From Aeromicrobium sp. Root472D3 (lineage in GTDB: Bacteria > Actinomycetota > Actinomycetes > Propionibacteriales > Nocardioidaceae), in assembly GCF_001426485.1 (NCBI RefSeq), contig NZ_LMET01000001.1:2209306-2273305 (forward strand): a DNA stretch of 64,000 nt. Direction: 5' to 3'. Below the pieces are notes generated by a model. That model was not told the origin of the DNA, ran no database searches, and saw only the letters and a list, made by a program, of their open reading frames with translations. The translations under genes were made by a program, and so were the position numbers. Position 1 is the stretch's first letter; the number at the start of each line of letters is the position of its first letter. Positions 7,868-17,552 of the stretch are shown here, in pieces.

Positions 7868-10525
7868 ATGCACACCGCGGAGATCCGCCGCCGCTTCCTC
7901 GAGCACTTCGAGCAGGCAGGACACACCGTCGTGCCCTCGGCGCCGCTGCTGTTCGACGACCCCAACCTGCTGTTCGTCAACGCCGGCATGGTGCCGTTCA
8001 AGCCGTACTTCCTCGGCCAGGAGACCCCGCCGTGGCAGACCGCGACGAGCGTGCAGAAGTGCGTCCGCACCCTCGACATCGAGGAGGTCGGCAAGACGAC
8101 CCGGCACGGCACGTTCTTCCAGATGAACGGCAACTTCTCGTTCGGCGACTACTTCAAGGAGGGCGCCATCACGCACGCGTGGCGCCTCATCACGGGGTCC
8201 GTCGACGACGGCGGCCTCGGCATCGACCCCGACACGATCTGGGTCACGGTGCTGCACACCGACCAGGAGTCGCGCGAGATCTGGAAGCGCGTCGCGGGCC
8301 TGCCCGACGAGCGCATCCAGGACCGTGGCCTGCTCGACAACTACTGGCACATGGGCGTGCCCGGCCCCGGTGGACCGTGCAGCGAGATCTACGTCGACCG
8401 CGGCCCCGAGTTCGGCCCCGACGGCGGGCCGGTCGTCGACGAGGACCGCTTCCTCGAGATCTGGAACCTCGTGTTCATGCAGGAGGAGATCACCGACGTG
8501 CGGGCCAAGGACCGGTTCGAGGTCGTCGGCGAGCTGCCGAACAAGAACATCGACACCGGCATGGGCCTCGAGCGCGTCGCCTACCTGCTGCAGGGCAAGG
8601 GCAACCTCTACGAGATCGACGAGGTCTTCCCGGTGATCGAGAAGGCCTCGGAGGTCTCGGGACGCGTCTACGGCAAGGACCACGACGACGACGTCCGCTT
8701 CCGCGTCGTCGCCGACCACGTCCGCAGCGGCCTGATGCTGATGGGCGACGGCGTCACGCCCGGCAACGAGGCCCGCGGGTACGTCCTGCGCCGCCTGCTG
8801 CGCCGCGCGGTCCGCTCGATGCGCCTGCTGGGCTTCGACGACCCCGCCCTGCCGCTGCTGCTGCCCGTCAGCCTCGAGCGCATGAAGACCTCGTACCCCG
8901 AGCTCGAGGCCGACTTCCCGCGGATCGAGCAGATCGCCTACGCCGAGGAGGACGCGTTCCGGCAGACGCTCGGCAAGGGCACGCAGATCTTCGAGAGCGC
9001 CGCCGTGAAGGTCAAGGACTCCGGTGGCACGTCGCTGTCCGGCCAGCAGGCGTTCACGCTGCACGACACGTACGGCTTCCCGATCGACATCACGCTCGAG
9101 ATGGCCGCCGAGCAGGGCCTCAGCGTCGACGAGGACGGCTTCCGCTCGCTGATGGCCGAGCAGCGCTCGCGCGCCAAGGCCGATGCGAAGTCCAAGAAGG
9201 GCAACCACGCCGACACGACCGTTTACCGCTCGACCCTCGACGCCAACGGCCCGACCGACTGGCTGGCGTACTCCACGCTGACGACCGAGTCGCGGGTGCA
9301 GGCGCTGATCGCGGGCGGCGCGCCGGTGCCCGCGATCCCGGCCGGCGCGATCGGCGAGGTCGTCCTCGACCGCACGCCCTTCTACGCCGAGTCGGGCGGC
9401 CAGAACGCCGATGCCGGTCACCTGCGGTGGGACGGCGGCAGCGCCGAGGTGCTGGACGTGCAGCGGCCCGTGCGCGGGCTCGTCGTGCACCAGGTGCGCG
9501 TGCTGGAGGGCGAGCTGACGCTGGACGCGACCCTCGAGGCGGCCGTCGACCCCGAGTGGCGACTGGGAGCGCGCCAGGCGCACTCGGGCACGCACGTCGT
9601 GCACGCCGCGCTGCGCGAGGTGCTCGGGCCCACGGCGCTGCAGGCCGGCTCGTACAACCGTCCCGGCTACCTGCGGCTCGACTACGGCTGGAGCGGCGGC
9701 CTGTCGCCCGAGCAGCTGCACGGCGTCGAGGAGGCCTCGAACCGTGCCCTGCGCGCCGACCTGCCCGTCACGGCGCAGACGATGTCGCTGCCCGAGGCCC
9801 GCGAGTGGGGCGCGCTGGCGCTGTTCGGCGAGACCTACGGCGAGGACGTTCGCGTCGTCGAGATCGGCGGACCGTGGTCGCGCGAGCTGTGCGGTGGCAC
9901 GCACGTCGACCGGTCGTCGCAGATCGGCACCGTCGTCATCACGTCGGACGGCTCCGTCGGCGCGGGCAACCGCCGCGTCGAGGCGCTCGTCGGCATCGAG
10001 GGCTTCCAGTACCTCGCCAAGGAGCGGGACGTCGTCCGCCAGCTGACCGATCTGCTGAAGACGCAGCCCGAGGACGTGCCGGCCCGCGTCGGCGACCTGA
10101 TGGAGCGGCTCAAGGCCGCCGAGAAGGCCGCCGAGAAGATCAAGGCCGCCCAGCTGCTGGGCGCGGCCGGCGACGTCGCGAGCAGCGCCAAGGACGTCGG
10201 CGGGGTGGCGTACGTCGGCCACCACGCGGCGGGTGCCGGCGGGGGAGACGTGCGCACGATCGCGCTCGACATCCGCAAGCGCCTCGCCGACCGCCCGGCC
10301 GTCGTGGTCGTGATCGGCGACGCCGGCGACAAGCCCGCGGCGGTCGTGGCGCTCAACGAGGCCGCGCAGGCCCGCGGGCTGTCGGCCAACGACCTGATCA
10401 AGGTCGTCGGCGAGCAGATCGGCGGTCGCGGCGGCGGCAAGGCCGACGTCGCGCAGGGCGGCGGCACCGACGTCGCCGGCATCCCCGCGGCGCTGGCGGC
10501 GGTCGAGGCCGCGCTGGACGCGTGA
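7868..10525 (+). CDS. alaS: Alanine--tRNA ligase
   Basis: This class II synthetase of 885 residues has the N-terminal catalytic part (FLEHFEQAGHTVVPSAPLL, NAGMVPFKPYFLGQE), the editing-domain zinc motif HSGTHVVH near residue 571 with CGGTHV near 674, and a C-terminal Gly-rich DHHA1/C-Ala domain (GEQIGGRGGGKADVAQGGG). It aminoacylates tRNA-Ala and clears mischarged Ser/Gly. Full length. ATG 7868 follows a GAGGGCCACC Shine-Dalgarno-like region. Its stop is overlapped by the GTG of ruvX. Confidence 0.97.
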   Translation: MHTAEIRRRFLEHFEQAGHTVVPSAPLLFDDPNLLFVNAGMVPFKPYFLGQETPPWQTATSVQKCVRTLDIEEVGKTTRHGTFFQMNGNFSFGDYFKEGAITHAWRLITGSVDDGGLGIDPDTIWVTVLHTDQESREIWKRVAGLPDERIQDRGLLDNYWHMGVPGPGGPCSEIYVDRGPEFGPDGGPVVDEDRFLEIWNLVFMQEEITDVRAKDRFEVVGELPNKNIDTGMGLERVAYLLQGKGNLYEIDEVFPVIEKASEVSGRVYGKDHDDDVRFRVVADHVRSGLMLMGDGVTPGNEARGYVLRRLLRRAVRSMRLLGFDDPALPLLLPVSLERMKTSYPELEADFPRIEQIAYAEEDAFRQTLGKGTQIFESAAVKVKDSGGTSLSGQQAFTLHDTYGFPIDITLEMAAEQGLSVDEDGFRSLMAEQRSRAKADAKSKKGNHADTTVYRSTLDANGPTDWLAYSTLTTESRVQALIAGGAPVPAIPAGAIGEVVLDRTPFYAESGGQNADAGHLRWDGGSAEVLDVQRPVRGLVVHQVRVLEGELTLDATLEAAVDPEWRLGARQAHSGTHVVHAALREVLGPTALQAGSYNRPGYLRLDYGWSGGLSPEQLHGVEEASNRALRADLPVTAQTMSLPEAREWGALALFGETYGEDVRVVEIGGPWSRELCGGTHVDRSSQIGTVVITSDGSVGAGNRRVEALVGIEGFQYLAKERDVVRQLTDLLKTQPEDVPARVGDLMERLKAAEKAAEKIKAAQLLGAAGDVASSAKDVGGVAYVGHHAAGAGGGDVRTIALDIRKRLADRPAVVVVIGDAGDKPAAVVALNEAAQARGLSANDLIKVVGEQIGGRGGGKADVAQGGGTDVAGIPAALAAVEAALDA

Positions 10526-10974
10526 GGCGCGGACGACGGCTCGGCGTCGACGTGGGCGACGCCCGCATCGGCGTCGCCGTGAGCGATCCCGACGGGATCC
10601 TCGCGACGCCGGTCGAGACCGTCGCGGCGGGTCCGCGGGCGATCCCGCGGCTCGCCGAGATCGTCCGCGAGCACGAGGTGCTCGAGTGCGTCGTCGGCCT
10701 GCCGATGGGGCTGTCGGGGCGCGAGGGACCGGCCGCGACCAAGGTGCGGGCGTTCTGCGCCGAGCTCGCGACGGCGATCGCGCCGGTGCCGATCCGGCTG
10801 TTCGACGAGCGGATGTCGACCGTCTCGGCCGACGCGATGCTGCGGCACAGCGGACGCTCCGGGCGGGGCAAGCGCAGCATCATCGACCAGGCAGCCGCTA
10901 CCGTGATCCTGCAGACGGCACTGGATTCCGAACGAACCCGCGGGTCAGCCCCCGGCGAAGCATTGAGGACTTGA
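10522..10974 (+). CDS. ruvX: Putative Holliday junction resolvase RuvX/YqgF
   Basis: The 150-residue protein has an RNase H-like fold. LGVDVGDARIGVAVSD at the N terminus carries the first catalytic Asp, VVGLPMGLSGREGPAA the second conserved stretch, and DQAAATVILQTAL the C-terminal Asp region. In E. coli YqgF is tied to 16S rRNA 5-prime processing, and in Mycobacterium RuvX to Holliday junction cleavage; which role applies here cannot be decided. GTG 10522 overlaps the alaS stop by four bases, and mltG follows after a two-base gap. Confidence 0.9.
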   Translation: MRRGRRLGVDVGDARIGVAVSDPDGILATPVETVAAGPRAIPRLAEIVREHEVLECVVGLPMGLSGREGPAATKVRAFCAELATAIAPVPIRLFDERMSTVSADAMLRHSGRSGRGKRSIIDQAAATVILQTALDSERTRGSAPGEALRT

Positions 10975-10976
10975 GC

Positions 10977-12134
10977 ATGAGCGACAGCGGACTCGACCTC
11001 GTCACCGGGGGACCCGACGAGCCGATCGAACCCACCGGGCCCGGACGCCGGCGCGCCGACACCCCTCCCCGCAAGCCGTGGGGGCGTCGCATCGTCGCCC
11101 TTCTGGTCGTGGTGGTGCTGGTCGGCGCGGTCGTCGTGGTCGGCGGCAAGGTCAAGGACCGCTTCTTCTCGAGCGCCGAGGACTACACGGGCCAGGGCAC
11201 GGGCTCGGTGACGGTGCAGATCCCCGACGGAGCCGGCGGTCAGCAGATCGCCAACATCCTGAAGGAGGAGGGCGTGGTCAAGAGCGCCGAGGCGTTCTAC
11301 CAGCTGAGCCTCAGCGACAACCGCTTCATGGCCGTCCAGGCGGGCTACTTCTCGCTGCGCAAGCAGATGTCGTCCGACGCCGCGCTGGGCGCGCTGGTCG
11401 ACAAGGCCAACCGGGTCGAGGGCAAGGTCACGATCCCCGAGGGGGCGCGGCTCGACCAGGTGGTCGACATCATCGCGGCCAACACCGAGATCTCGAAGGC
11501 CGACCTGCAGGCCGTCCTCGACGACCCCACGGAGCTCGACCTGCCCGCCGTCGCCGACGGCAACCCCGAGGGCTACCTGTTCCCGGCGACGTACGAGGTC
11601 CCGCCCGGCACGACGGCCGTCGCGCTGCTCAAGCAGATGGCGGCCAAGACCGTCTCCGTCGCGACCGATCTCGACATCGGCACCCGTGCCAAGGCGCTGG
11701 GCTACACCGGCGAGCAGATCCTGACCGTCGCGAGCATCCTCGAGTACGAGGCCAACAACGACGAGGACTACGCGAAGGTCGCGCGGGTGCTCTACAACCG
11801 CCTCGACGCCGGCATGCCGCTGCAGCTCGACTCGACGGTCTCGTACGTCAGCGGCCGCAAGGGCGACGTCTTCACGACGCCCGAGGAGCGCGACGCGGAG
11901 TCGGCCTACAACACGTACCAGAACCCGGGCCTGCCCCCGGGGCCGATCGGCTCGCCCGGCGAGAAGACCATCGAGGCGGCGCTCAACCCCGCGCAGGGCA
12001 GCTGGCTGTTCTTCGTGGCCGTCAACCTCGAGACCGGCAAGACGGTCTTCTCCGACACGTTCGCCGAGCACAACCGGGCCGTCGCGCAGCTGCAGGAGTA
12101 CTGCAAGACGGCACCCGAGGGCGTCTGCGGATGA
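10977..12134 (+). CDS. mltG: Endolytic murein transglycosylase MltG
   Basis: The 385-residue protein has a cytoplasmic Pro/Arg-rich N-terminus, one transmembrane helix (residues 37-55, IVALLVVVVLVGAVVVVGG) and an extracytoplasmic YceG domain. The catalytic Glu is in ASILEYEANNDEDY, near residue 256. It cuts nascent glycan strands and so limits peptidoglycan chain length. Family landmarks include VTIPEGARLDQVV, NPEGYLFPATYEVPPG, LQLDSTVSYVSGR and NTYQNPGLPPGPIGSPG. It sits between ruvX and aroE as in most actinobacteria. Its stop is overlapped by a 10-codon mini-ORF leading into aroE. Confidence 0.94.
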   Translation: MSDSGLDLVTGGPDEPIEPTGPGRRRADTPPRKPWGRRIVALLVVVVLVGAVVVVGGKVKDRFFSSAEDYTGQGTGSVTVQIPDGAGGQQIANILKEEGVVKSAEAFYQLSLSDNRFMAVQAGYFSLRKQMSSDAALGALVDKANRVEGKVTIPEGARLDQVVDIIAANTEISKADLQAVLDDPTELDLPAVADGNPEGYLFPATYEVPPGTTAVALLKQMAAKTVSVATDLDIGTRAKALGYTGEQILTVASILEYEANNDEDYAKVARVLYNRLDAGMPLQLDSTVSYVSGRKGDVFTTPEERDAESAYNTYQNPGLPPGPIGSPGEKTIEAALNPAQGSWLFFVAVNLETGKTVFSDTFAEHNRAVAQLQEYCKTAPEGVCG

Positions 12135-12163
12135 CCCCGTCGACGACCGGGGCCGCCCGATGA
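12131..12163 (+). other. Ten-codon mini-ORF bridging mltG and aroE
   Basis: ATG 12131 overlaps the mltG stop as ATGA, and the stop of this ORF (encoding [10 protein letters not shown]) overlaps the aroE start as ATGA. It may only serve to carry ribosomes from mltG to aroE. I see no strong Shine-Dalgarno sequence for aroE itself. Whether the peptide is made is unknown. Confidence 0.4.
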
Positions 12164-12963
12164 TCTGCGCGGTCCTCGGGTCGCCGATCGCCCACTCGCT
12201 GTCGCCCGCGATGCACCGCGCGGCGTACGCCCACCTGGGCCTCGACTGGACGTACGAGCCGGTCGAGGTGCCGGCGGGCGGCCTGGCGGAGTTCGTGGGC
12301 GCCCTGGGCGACGACGTGCGGGGGCTGTCGGTCACGGCGCCGCTCAAGCGCGAGGCGGCCGCGGTCGCGCACCAGCGCAGCGGCGACGTCGAGACCCTCG
12401 GGGTGGCCAACACGCTCGTCGTCGAGGACGGCGTGCTGTCGGCGCACAACACCGACGTGCCCGGCGCGGAGGCGGCGCTGGTGGAGCGCGGCGTCTCCCG
12501 TCCCGTGACCGCCCGCGTCCTGGGCGGCGGCGCGACCGCGGCGTCGATGGCCCTGACGCTGGCGCGCATGGGCGTCGAGACGGTCGAGTTCGTCGTGCGC
12601 GACGCATCGCGGGCCGCCGAGGCCGAGGCGGTGGTGCGGGGCCGTGGCATCGGCGTCGCCGTGCGGCTGCTCGACGAGCCGATGATCGAGCGGGTCGACC
12701 TGCTCGTGTCGACCGTGCCGGGCGAGGCGATCGGATCGCGCGCGCACGAGCTCGTCGAGTCGTCCCACGCGGTGTTCGACGTCGTCTACGACCCGTGGCC
12801 GACGGCGCTGGGAGCGGCGGCCGACGAGGCGGGCGTCCCGGTCGTGTCGGGTCTGGACCTGCTGGCCCACCAGGCGGCGCTGCAGGTCGAGCTCATGACG
12901 GGCTCGGACGTGTCTGCACAGCTGCTGCGCGAAGCGGCCCTCGAGGCGCTCGCGTCCCGCTAG
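12160..12963 (+). CDS. aroE: Shikimate dehydrogenase
   Basis: The 267-residue enzyme reduces 3-dehydroshikimate with NADPH. The shikimate-binding N-terminal domain shows the family opening [19 protein letters not shown], and VTAPLKREA stands where VT.P.K is usual, with the catalytic Lys. The nucleotide-binding loop is [19 protein letters not shown], where GAGG.(A/S) is usual. [10 protein letters not shown] is at the C terminus. Length is normal. It belongs to the mltG-aroE segment of the shikimate cluster. Its stop codon TAG provides the first three bases of the -10 box of the next gene. Confidence 0.92.
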   Translation: MICAVLGSPIAHSLSPAMHRAAYAHLGLDWTYEPVEVPAGGLAEFVGALGDDVRGLSVTAPLKREAAAVAHQRSGDVETLGVANTLVVEDGVLSAHNTDVPGAEAALVERGVSRPVTARVLGGGATAASMALTLARMGVETVEFVVRDASRAAEAEAVVRGRGIGVAVRLLDEPMIERVDLLVSTVPGEAIGSRAHELVESSHAVFDVVYDPWPTALGAAADEAGVPVVSGLDLLAHQAALQVELMTGSDVSAQLLREAALEALASR

Positions 12964-12966
12964 GGT
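12961..12966 (+). promoter_or_regulatory. -10 box (TAGGGT) of the prepilin peptidase gene
   Basis: TAGGGT starts with the aroE stop codon and ends six bases before GTG 12973, the leaderless spacing seen elsewhere in the window. Confidence 0.55.
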
Positions 12967-12972
12967 CGGCGC

Positions 12973-13659
12973 GTGGACCTCGTGATCGTGCTGGCGGCCG
13001 TCGGGGCCGCCGTCGTCGCGGCGGCCGGTCCCGAGGTGCTGCGGCGCATCCCCGAGCCGCCCGTCCCCGACGACGACAAGCTGCCGTACGCCGTCCTCGC
13101 CGAGCTGCGTCTCGTGCGGCCCGGTCTGGCGGTGGCGGCCGCCGCGATGGCGGCGCTCGTGGCCTGGCGCATCGACACCCCCGAGCTCGTGCCGGTGTGG
13201 ATCGTGCTGACGGGCGTGGGCGCGTGGCTGGCGTTCGTCGACTGGCACACCCGCCTCCTGCCGTACGCGATCGTCGCGCCGCTGTACGTCGTGACGCTCG
13301 CGCTCGTGGCGCTCGGAGCGCTGCTGCTGCGCGACGTCGACGTCCTGGTGCACGCCGTGGTCGCCAACGTCGTCGTCTACGGCGTGTTCCGGCTGTTCCA
13401 CTGGTTCGGGCACCGCTACTTCGGCGGGGCGTTCGGGTACGGCGACGTGCGGCTGTCGGGCGTGCTGGGGCTCGCCCTCGGCGCCCTCGGCGCGAGCGAG
13501 GTGTTCGTCGGGATGTACGGCGGATTCGTCCTCGGCGCCGTGTTCGGCGTCGTGCTCTCGCGGCTGAGGATCGTCGACGCGAAGGGCTTCGCGTTCGGGC
13601 CGTACATGGTTGTCGGAGCCGTCGTCGGCGCGGCGTTCGGTCCGGCGTTCTACCGCTGA
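12973..13659 (+). CDS. Prepilin peptidase (A24 family, short form)
   Basis: The 228-residue integral membrane protein has about six hydrophobic helices. The two catalytic aspartates of the A24 aspartic peptidases are visible: [10 protein letters not shown] near residue 90 and [13 protein letters not shown] near 155-160. It would cleave the leader of type IV or Tad-type pilins at the cytoplasmic membrane face. The N-methyltransferase half and the zinc Cys pair of the long PilD form are absent, as usual in actinobacteria. No pilin genes are nearby; the position within the aro cluster is conserved in relatives. GTG 12973 fits the promoter spacing. Confidence 0.88.
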   Translation: MDLVIVLAAVGAAVVAAAGPEVLRRIPEPPVPDDDKLPYAVLAELRLVRPGLAVAAAAMAALVAWRIDTPELVPVWIVLTGVGAWLAFVDWHTRLLPYAIVAPLYVVTLALVALGALLLRDVDVLVHAVVANVVVYGVFRLFHWFGHRYFGGAFGYGDVRLSGVLGLALGALGASEVFVGMYGGFVLGAVFGVVLSRLRIVDAKGFAFGPYMVVGAVVGAAFGPAFYR

Positions 13660-13682
13660 GCCGAACCCGGGAGCAGGCATGG

Positions 13683-13688
13683 GAGAAT
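13683..13688 (+). promoter_or_regulatory. Possible -10 box (GAGAAT) of aroC
   Basis: GAGAAT lies six bases before ATG 13695 in an otherwise GC-rich gap of 35 bp. It keeps the A2 and T6 positions of a -10 box. Confidence 0.4.
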
Positions 13689-13694
13689 CTCCGC

Positions 13695-14873
13695 ATGCTT
13701 CGTTGGTTGACCGCTGGTGAGTCCCATGGCCCCGCTCTCGTAGCCGTCCTCGAAGGGCTGCCGGCCGGTGTGCAGGTGACCAGCACCGAGATCCAGGCGG
13801 CGCTCGCGCGCCGCCGGCTCGGCTACGGCCGCGGCGCGCGCATGGCGTTCGAGGCCGACGAGCTCGAGATCGTGGGCGGCCTGCGCCACGGCTCCACGAT
13901 GGGCAGTCCCATCGCGCTGCGCATCGGCAACAGCGAGTGGCCCAAGTGGGAGCAGGTCATGTCGGCCGACCCCGTCGACGCCGAGGTGCTCGACGGGCTC
14001 AAGCGCAACGCGCCCCTCACGCGTCCGCGCCCCGGCCATGCCGACCTGGCGGGCATGCAGAAGTACGGCTTCGAGGAGGCCCGCCCCGTGCTCGAGCGCG
14101 CCAGTGCCCGCGAGACCGCGGCCCGCGTGGCCCTGGGCGAGATCGCCGCCCAGTTCATCCGCCAGGTCACCGGCGCGACGATCGTGTCGCACGTCGTCGA
14201 GCTCGGCACGGTCCGCGCACCCGCGGGTGCGATCCCGTCGCACGCCGACGTCGAGGCACTCGACGCCGATCCCGTCCGCTGCTTCGACGCGGCCACGAGC
14301 GCCGCGATGGTCGAGGAGGTCGACCTGGCCCACAAGGAGGGCGACACGCTCGGCGGCGTCGTCGAGGTCGTCGTGGAGGGGCTCCCGCCGGGACTCGGCT
14401 CCTACACGCACTGGGACCGCCGGCTCGACGGCCGTCTCGCCCAGGCGCTGATGGGCATCCAGGCCATCAAGGGCGTCGAGATCGGCGACGGCTTCGAGCT
14501 GGCCCGCACCCGCGGCTCGCTCGCCCACGACGAGATCGTGCCGACCGACGACGGCATCCGGCGTGCCTCCGGCCGCGCGGGCGGCACCGAGGGCGGCATG
14601 ACGACCGGCGAGATCCTGCGCGTGCGGGCCGCCATGAAGCCCATCGCCACGGTGCCGCGCGCGCTGCGGACGATCGACGTCCAGACCGGCGAGGAGGCGC
14701 GGGCGCACCACCAGCGCTCCGACGTCTGCGCCGTCCCCGCCGCCGGCATCGTCGCCGAGGCGATGGTCGCGCTCGTCGTCGCCGACAGCCTGGTCGAGAA
14801 GTTCGGTGGCGACTCGGTCGAGGAGACCAGCCGCAACGTCGAGAGCTACCTCGCGAACCTGAGGCTGCGTTGA
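13695..14873 (+). CDS. aroC: Chorismate synthase
   Basis: The 392-residue enzyme converts 5-enolpyruvylshikimate 3-phosphate to chorismate using reduced FMN. Signatures are [24 protein letters not shown] at the start, [26 protein letters not shown] and [15 protein letters not shown], and a C-terminal [17 protein letters not shown] loop. Length is normal. The aroK TTG start overlaps its stop (TTGA), placing aroC, aroK, aroB and pepQ in one tightly coupled operon. Confidence 0.97.
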   Translation: MLRWLTAGESHGPALVAVLEGLPAGVQVTSTEIQAALARRRLGYGRGARMAFEADELEIVGGLRHGSTMGSPIALRIGNSEWPKWEQVMSADPVDAEVLDGLKRNAPLTRPRPGHADLAGMQKYGFEEARPVLERASARETAARVALGEIAAQFIRQVTGATIVSHVVELGTVRAPAGAIPSHADVEALDADPVRCFDAATSAAMVEEVDLAHKEGDTLGGVVEVVVEGLPPGLGSYTHWDRRLDGRLAQALMGIQAIKGVEIGDGFELARTRGSLAHDEIVPTDDGIRRASGRAGGTEGGMTTGEILRVRAAMKPIATVPRALRTIDVQTGEEARAHHQRSDVCAVPAAGIVAEAMVALVVADSLVEKFGGDSVEETSRNVESYLANLRLR

Positions 14874-15394
14874 CGACGTCCCGCACGGGACCCGTCGTCG
14901 TCCTGGTCGGGCCCCCGGGCGCCGGCAAGTCGACCGTGGCGCAGGATCTCGCCGCGCGCCTCGGCGTCGGGTTCCGCGACACCGACCACGACATCGCCGC
15001 GGCGGCCGGCACGTCGGTGCAGGACATCTTCGTCGACCACGGCGAGGAGCACTTCCGTGCCCTCGAGGAGCAGGCCGTCGCGACCGCCCTCGCCGAGCAC
15101 GACGGCGTGCTGGCGCTCGGCGGGGGAGCCGTCCTGAGCGACGCCACCCGAGCCCTGCTGCGGCAGCACCGCGTGCTGTTCCTCGACGTCGGGCTGACCG
15201 CCGCCGTCTCGCGCGTCGGCCTGAACGGCCACCGACCGCTGCTGCTCGGCAACGTCCGCTCGCAGATGAAGGCGCTGATGGACCGTCGGCGCCCCCTGTA
15301 CGACGAGGTCGCCCGCTTCACCGTCCTGACCGACTCGCTCGACGCCTCCGCGGTGACCGACCGGGCGCTCCAGCTCATCCGGGAGGATGCATGA
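14870..15394 (+). CDS. aroK: Shikimate kinase
   Basis: The 174-residue P-loop kinase phosphorylates shikimate. Walker A is GPPGAGKST at about residues 14-22; [13 protein letters not shown] holds the Asp that binds shikimate, and LALGGGAVL the Gly-rich loop. RPLL in the lid follows at [10 protein letters not shown] chose the unusual TTG start at 14870 because it overlaps the aroC stop by four bases and lies where homologues begin; no ATG or GTG gives a suitable length. Confidence 0.93.
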   Translation: MTTSRTGPVVVLVGPPGAGKSTVAQDLAARLGVGFRDTDHDIAAAAGTSVQDIFVDHGEEHFRALEEQAVATALAEHDGVLALGGGAVLSDATRALLRQHRVLFLDVGLTAAVSRVGLNGHRPLLLGNVRSQMKALMDRRRPLYDEVARFTVLTDSLDASAVTDRALQLIREDA

Positions 15395-16488
15395 CCACCC
15401 GCCTGACCGTCCCGACCGCGCGACCGTACGACGTCGTGATCGGCAACGGCGTGCACGAGCAGCTGCGCGGCCTCGTCGGCTTCGGCCTGGGGGTCATGCG
15501 CGTCGCGATCATCCACGCGCCGACCATGGCGGCGCACGCCGCCCGCCTGCGCGAGCCGCTGGTCTCCGACCACCTCGAGGTGCACCTGATCGAGGTGCCC
15601 GACAGCGAGCAGGCCAAGACGACCGACGTGCTGGCGTTCTGCTGGAAGGTGCTGGGCGAGGCCGGCTTCACCCGCTCGGACGTCATCGTGGGCCTCGGCG
15701 GGGGCGCGACGACCGACCTGGCGGGCTTCGTCGCGGCGAGCTGGCTGCGTGGCGTGCGCTTCGTCAACGTGCCCACGACGGTGCTCGGCATGGTCGACGC
15801 CGCGGTCGGCGGCAAGACCGGCATCAACACCGCCGAGGGCAAGAACCTGGTCGGTGCGTTCCACGAGCCGGTCGGGGTGCTGTGCGACCTCGACGTCCTC
15901 GAGGGCCTGCCGGCGCGCGAGCTGCGCAGCGGAATGGCCGAGGTCGTCAAGTGCGGCTTCATCGCCGATCCGTCGATCCTCGACCTCGTCGAGGCGGCCC
16001 CCGGTGCGATCGCCGACCCGACGTCGTCGATCGTGGCCGAGCTCATCACGAAGGGCATCTCGGTCAAGGCCCGGACGGTCGCCGGCGACCTGCGCGAGAC
16101 GGGCGAGGACGGCTCGATCGGTCGCGAGGCGCTGAACTACGGCCACACGTTCGGGCACGCGATCGAGCGCTTCGAGCACTACCGCGTGCGGCACGGCGAG
16201 GCGATCTCGGTCGGCATGGTCTACGTCGCCGAGCTCGCGCACCGCACCGGCATGATCGACCGCGACCTGCTCGACCGTCACCGCTCGGTGCTGGCGCAGG
16301 TGGGTCTGCCGACGCGCTACCGCCGTCCCGGCATCTGGGAGGCGCTGGCCACCACGATGCGGCTCGACAAGAAGACCCGCGGCGACCAGCTGCGGTTCGT
16401 CGTGCTCGAGTCGCTCGCGCAGCCCGTCATCCTCGCCGGCCCGGACGAGTCGCTGCTGCTCGACGCCTACCGGGCCGTGTCGGCGTGA
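15391..16488 (+). CDS. aroB: 3-dehydroquinate synthase
   Basis: The 365-residue NAD- and zinc-dependent enzyme makes 3-dehydroquinate from DAHP. Seen are GLGGGATTDLAGFVAASWLRG for nucleotide binding, NVPTTVLGMVDAAVGGKTGIN, the metal-binding EVVKCGFI, and LNYGHTFGHAIE with the His ligands. Length is normal. ATG 15391 overlaps the aroK stop by four bases, and the pepQ GTG overlaps the aroB stop likewise. No aroQ or aroA is in the window. Confidence 0.96.
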   Translation: MTTRLTVPTARPYDVVIGNGVHEQLRGLVGFGLGVMRVAIIHAPTMAAHAARLREPLVSDHLEVHLIEVPDSEQAKTTDVLAFCWKVLGEAGFTRSDVIVGLGGGATTDLAGFVAASWLRGVRFVNVPTTVLGMVDAAVGGKTGINTAEGKNLVGAFHEPVGVLCDLDVLEGLPARELRSGMAEVVKCGFIADPSILDLVEAAPGAIADPTSSIVAELITKGISVKARTVAGDLRETGEDGSIGREALNYGHTFGHAIERFEHYRVRHGEAISVGMVYVAELAHRTGMIDRDLLDRHRSVLAQVGLPTRYRRPGIWEALATTMRLDKKTRGDQLRFVVLESLAQPVILAGPDESLLLDAYRAVSA

Positions 16489-17552
16489 CGGCCGCCGCGC
16501 GCCGCGCCGCCCTCACCGAGGCGCTCGCCGCGAAGGGGCTCGACGGCCTGCTCGTCACGACGCTGGTCAACGTCCGCTACCTCACGGGGTTTACGGGGTC
16601 GAACGGTGCGCTGGTCGTGCCGGTGCACGGCAACCCGCTGTTCCTGACCGACGGCCGCTACCGCGACCAGGCCGCCGCGGAGCTGCCCGACGTCGCGCAC
16701 CGGATCGGCCGCGACCTCCTCGGCACGGCCGCCACCCGGATGACGTCCGGCACCTGGGGCATCGAGAGCCACACCCTGAGCGTCGACGCGCACCGGCAGC
16801 TCGTGGCCGCGACCGGCGACGACCGGCTGACCGGCGCCGATCGCGTGGTCGAGTCCCTGCGCGAGGTCAAGGACGCCGACGAGATCGACGCGCTGCGACG
16901 CGCCTGCGCGATCTCGACCGACGCCCTCGAGCAGCTGCTGGCCGGGCCGCTGGTCGGGCGCAGCGAGCGCGAGGTCGCCCGCGACCTCGAGAACCGCATG
17001 CTCGACCTCGGCGCCGAGGCGATCGCCTTCGAGACGATCCTGGCCGCGGGCGACCACACCGCCGTCCCGCACCACCACCCGACCGATCGTGTCCTGGCGA
17101 CCGGCGACCTGCTCAAGATCGACTTCGGCGCGCGCGTCGACGGCTACCACGCCGACTGCACCCGCACCGTCGTCCTGGGTCGCGCCGACGACTGGCAGCG
17201 CGAGGTGCACGCGGCGGTCCGCGCGTCGCAGCAGGCCGGTCTCGACCTGCTGCGCGACGGCGCCGACGTCGCCGCCTCCGACGCCGCGGCACGCGGTTCG
17301 CTCGAGGCGTCGGGGTGGCTCGAGGCCTTCACGACGGGGCTCGGACACGGCGTCGGACTGCAGATCCACGAGGACCCGTTCATCGCGGGCTCGCACGCAG
17401 GTAAACTGACTCGTCGCACCGTCCTCACGATGGAGCCGGGCATCTACGTGCCGGGCCGTGGGGGAGTGCGGATCGAAGACACCGTCCTCGTGACCGCGGG
17501 TGCCCCCGAGGTGCTCACCACGATGACCAAAGACCTCCTGGAGATCGGCTGA
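16485..17552 (+). CDS. pepQ: M24 family Xaa-Pro aminopeptidase/dipeptidase
   Basis: The 355-residue cytosolic metallopeptidase has an N-terminal creatinase-like domain ([19 protein letters not shown]) and a pita-bread catalytic domain. Metal ligands are visible in [18 protein letters not shown] (two Asp), [14 protein letters not shown] (His), [10 protein letters not shown] (Glu) and GGVRIEDTV (Glu). It removes residues ahead of proline from small peptides. It lies just before efp, as in most Gram-positive bacteria. An internal TAAACT box at 17402-17407 may serve efp. Confidence 0.92.
   Translation: MTAAARRAALTEALAAKGLDGLLVTTLVNVRYLTGFTGSNGALVVPVHGNPLFLTDGRYRDQAAAELPDVAHRIGRDLLGTAATRMTSGTWGIESHTLSVDAHRQLVAATGDDRLTGADRVVESLREVKDADEIDALRRACAISTDALEQLLAGPLVGRSEREVARDLENRMLDLGAEAIAFETILAAGDHTAVPHHHPTDRVLATGDLLKIDFGARVDGYHADCTRTVVLGRADDWQREVHAAVRASQQAGLDLLRDGADVAASDAAARGSLEASGWLEAFTTGLGHGVGLQIHEDPFIAGSHAGKLTRRTVLTMEPGIYVPGRGGVRIEDTVLVTAGAPEVLTTMTKDLLEIG
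17402..17407 (+). promoter_or_regulatory. Possible internal -10 box (TAAACT) for efp-nusB
   Basis: TAAACT lies inside pepQ, about 145 bp before efp, at codons Gly-Lys-Leu-Thr. It is one of the few AT-rich hexamers in the region. No convincing -35 box is seen. Confidence 0.3.
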
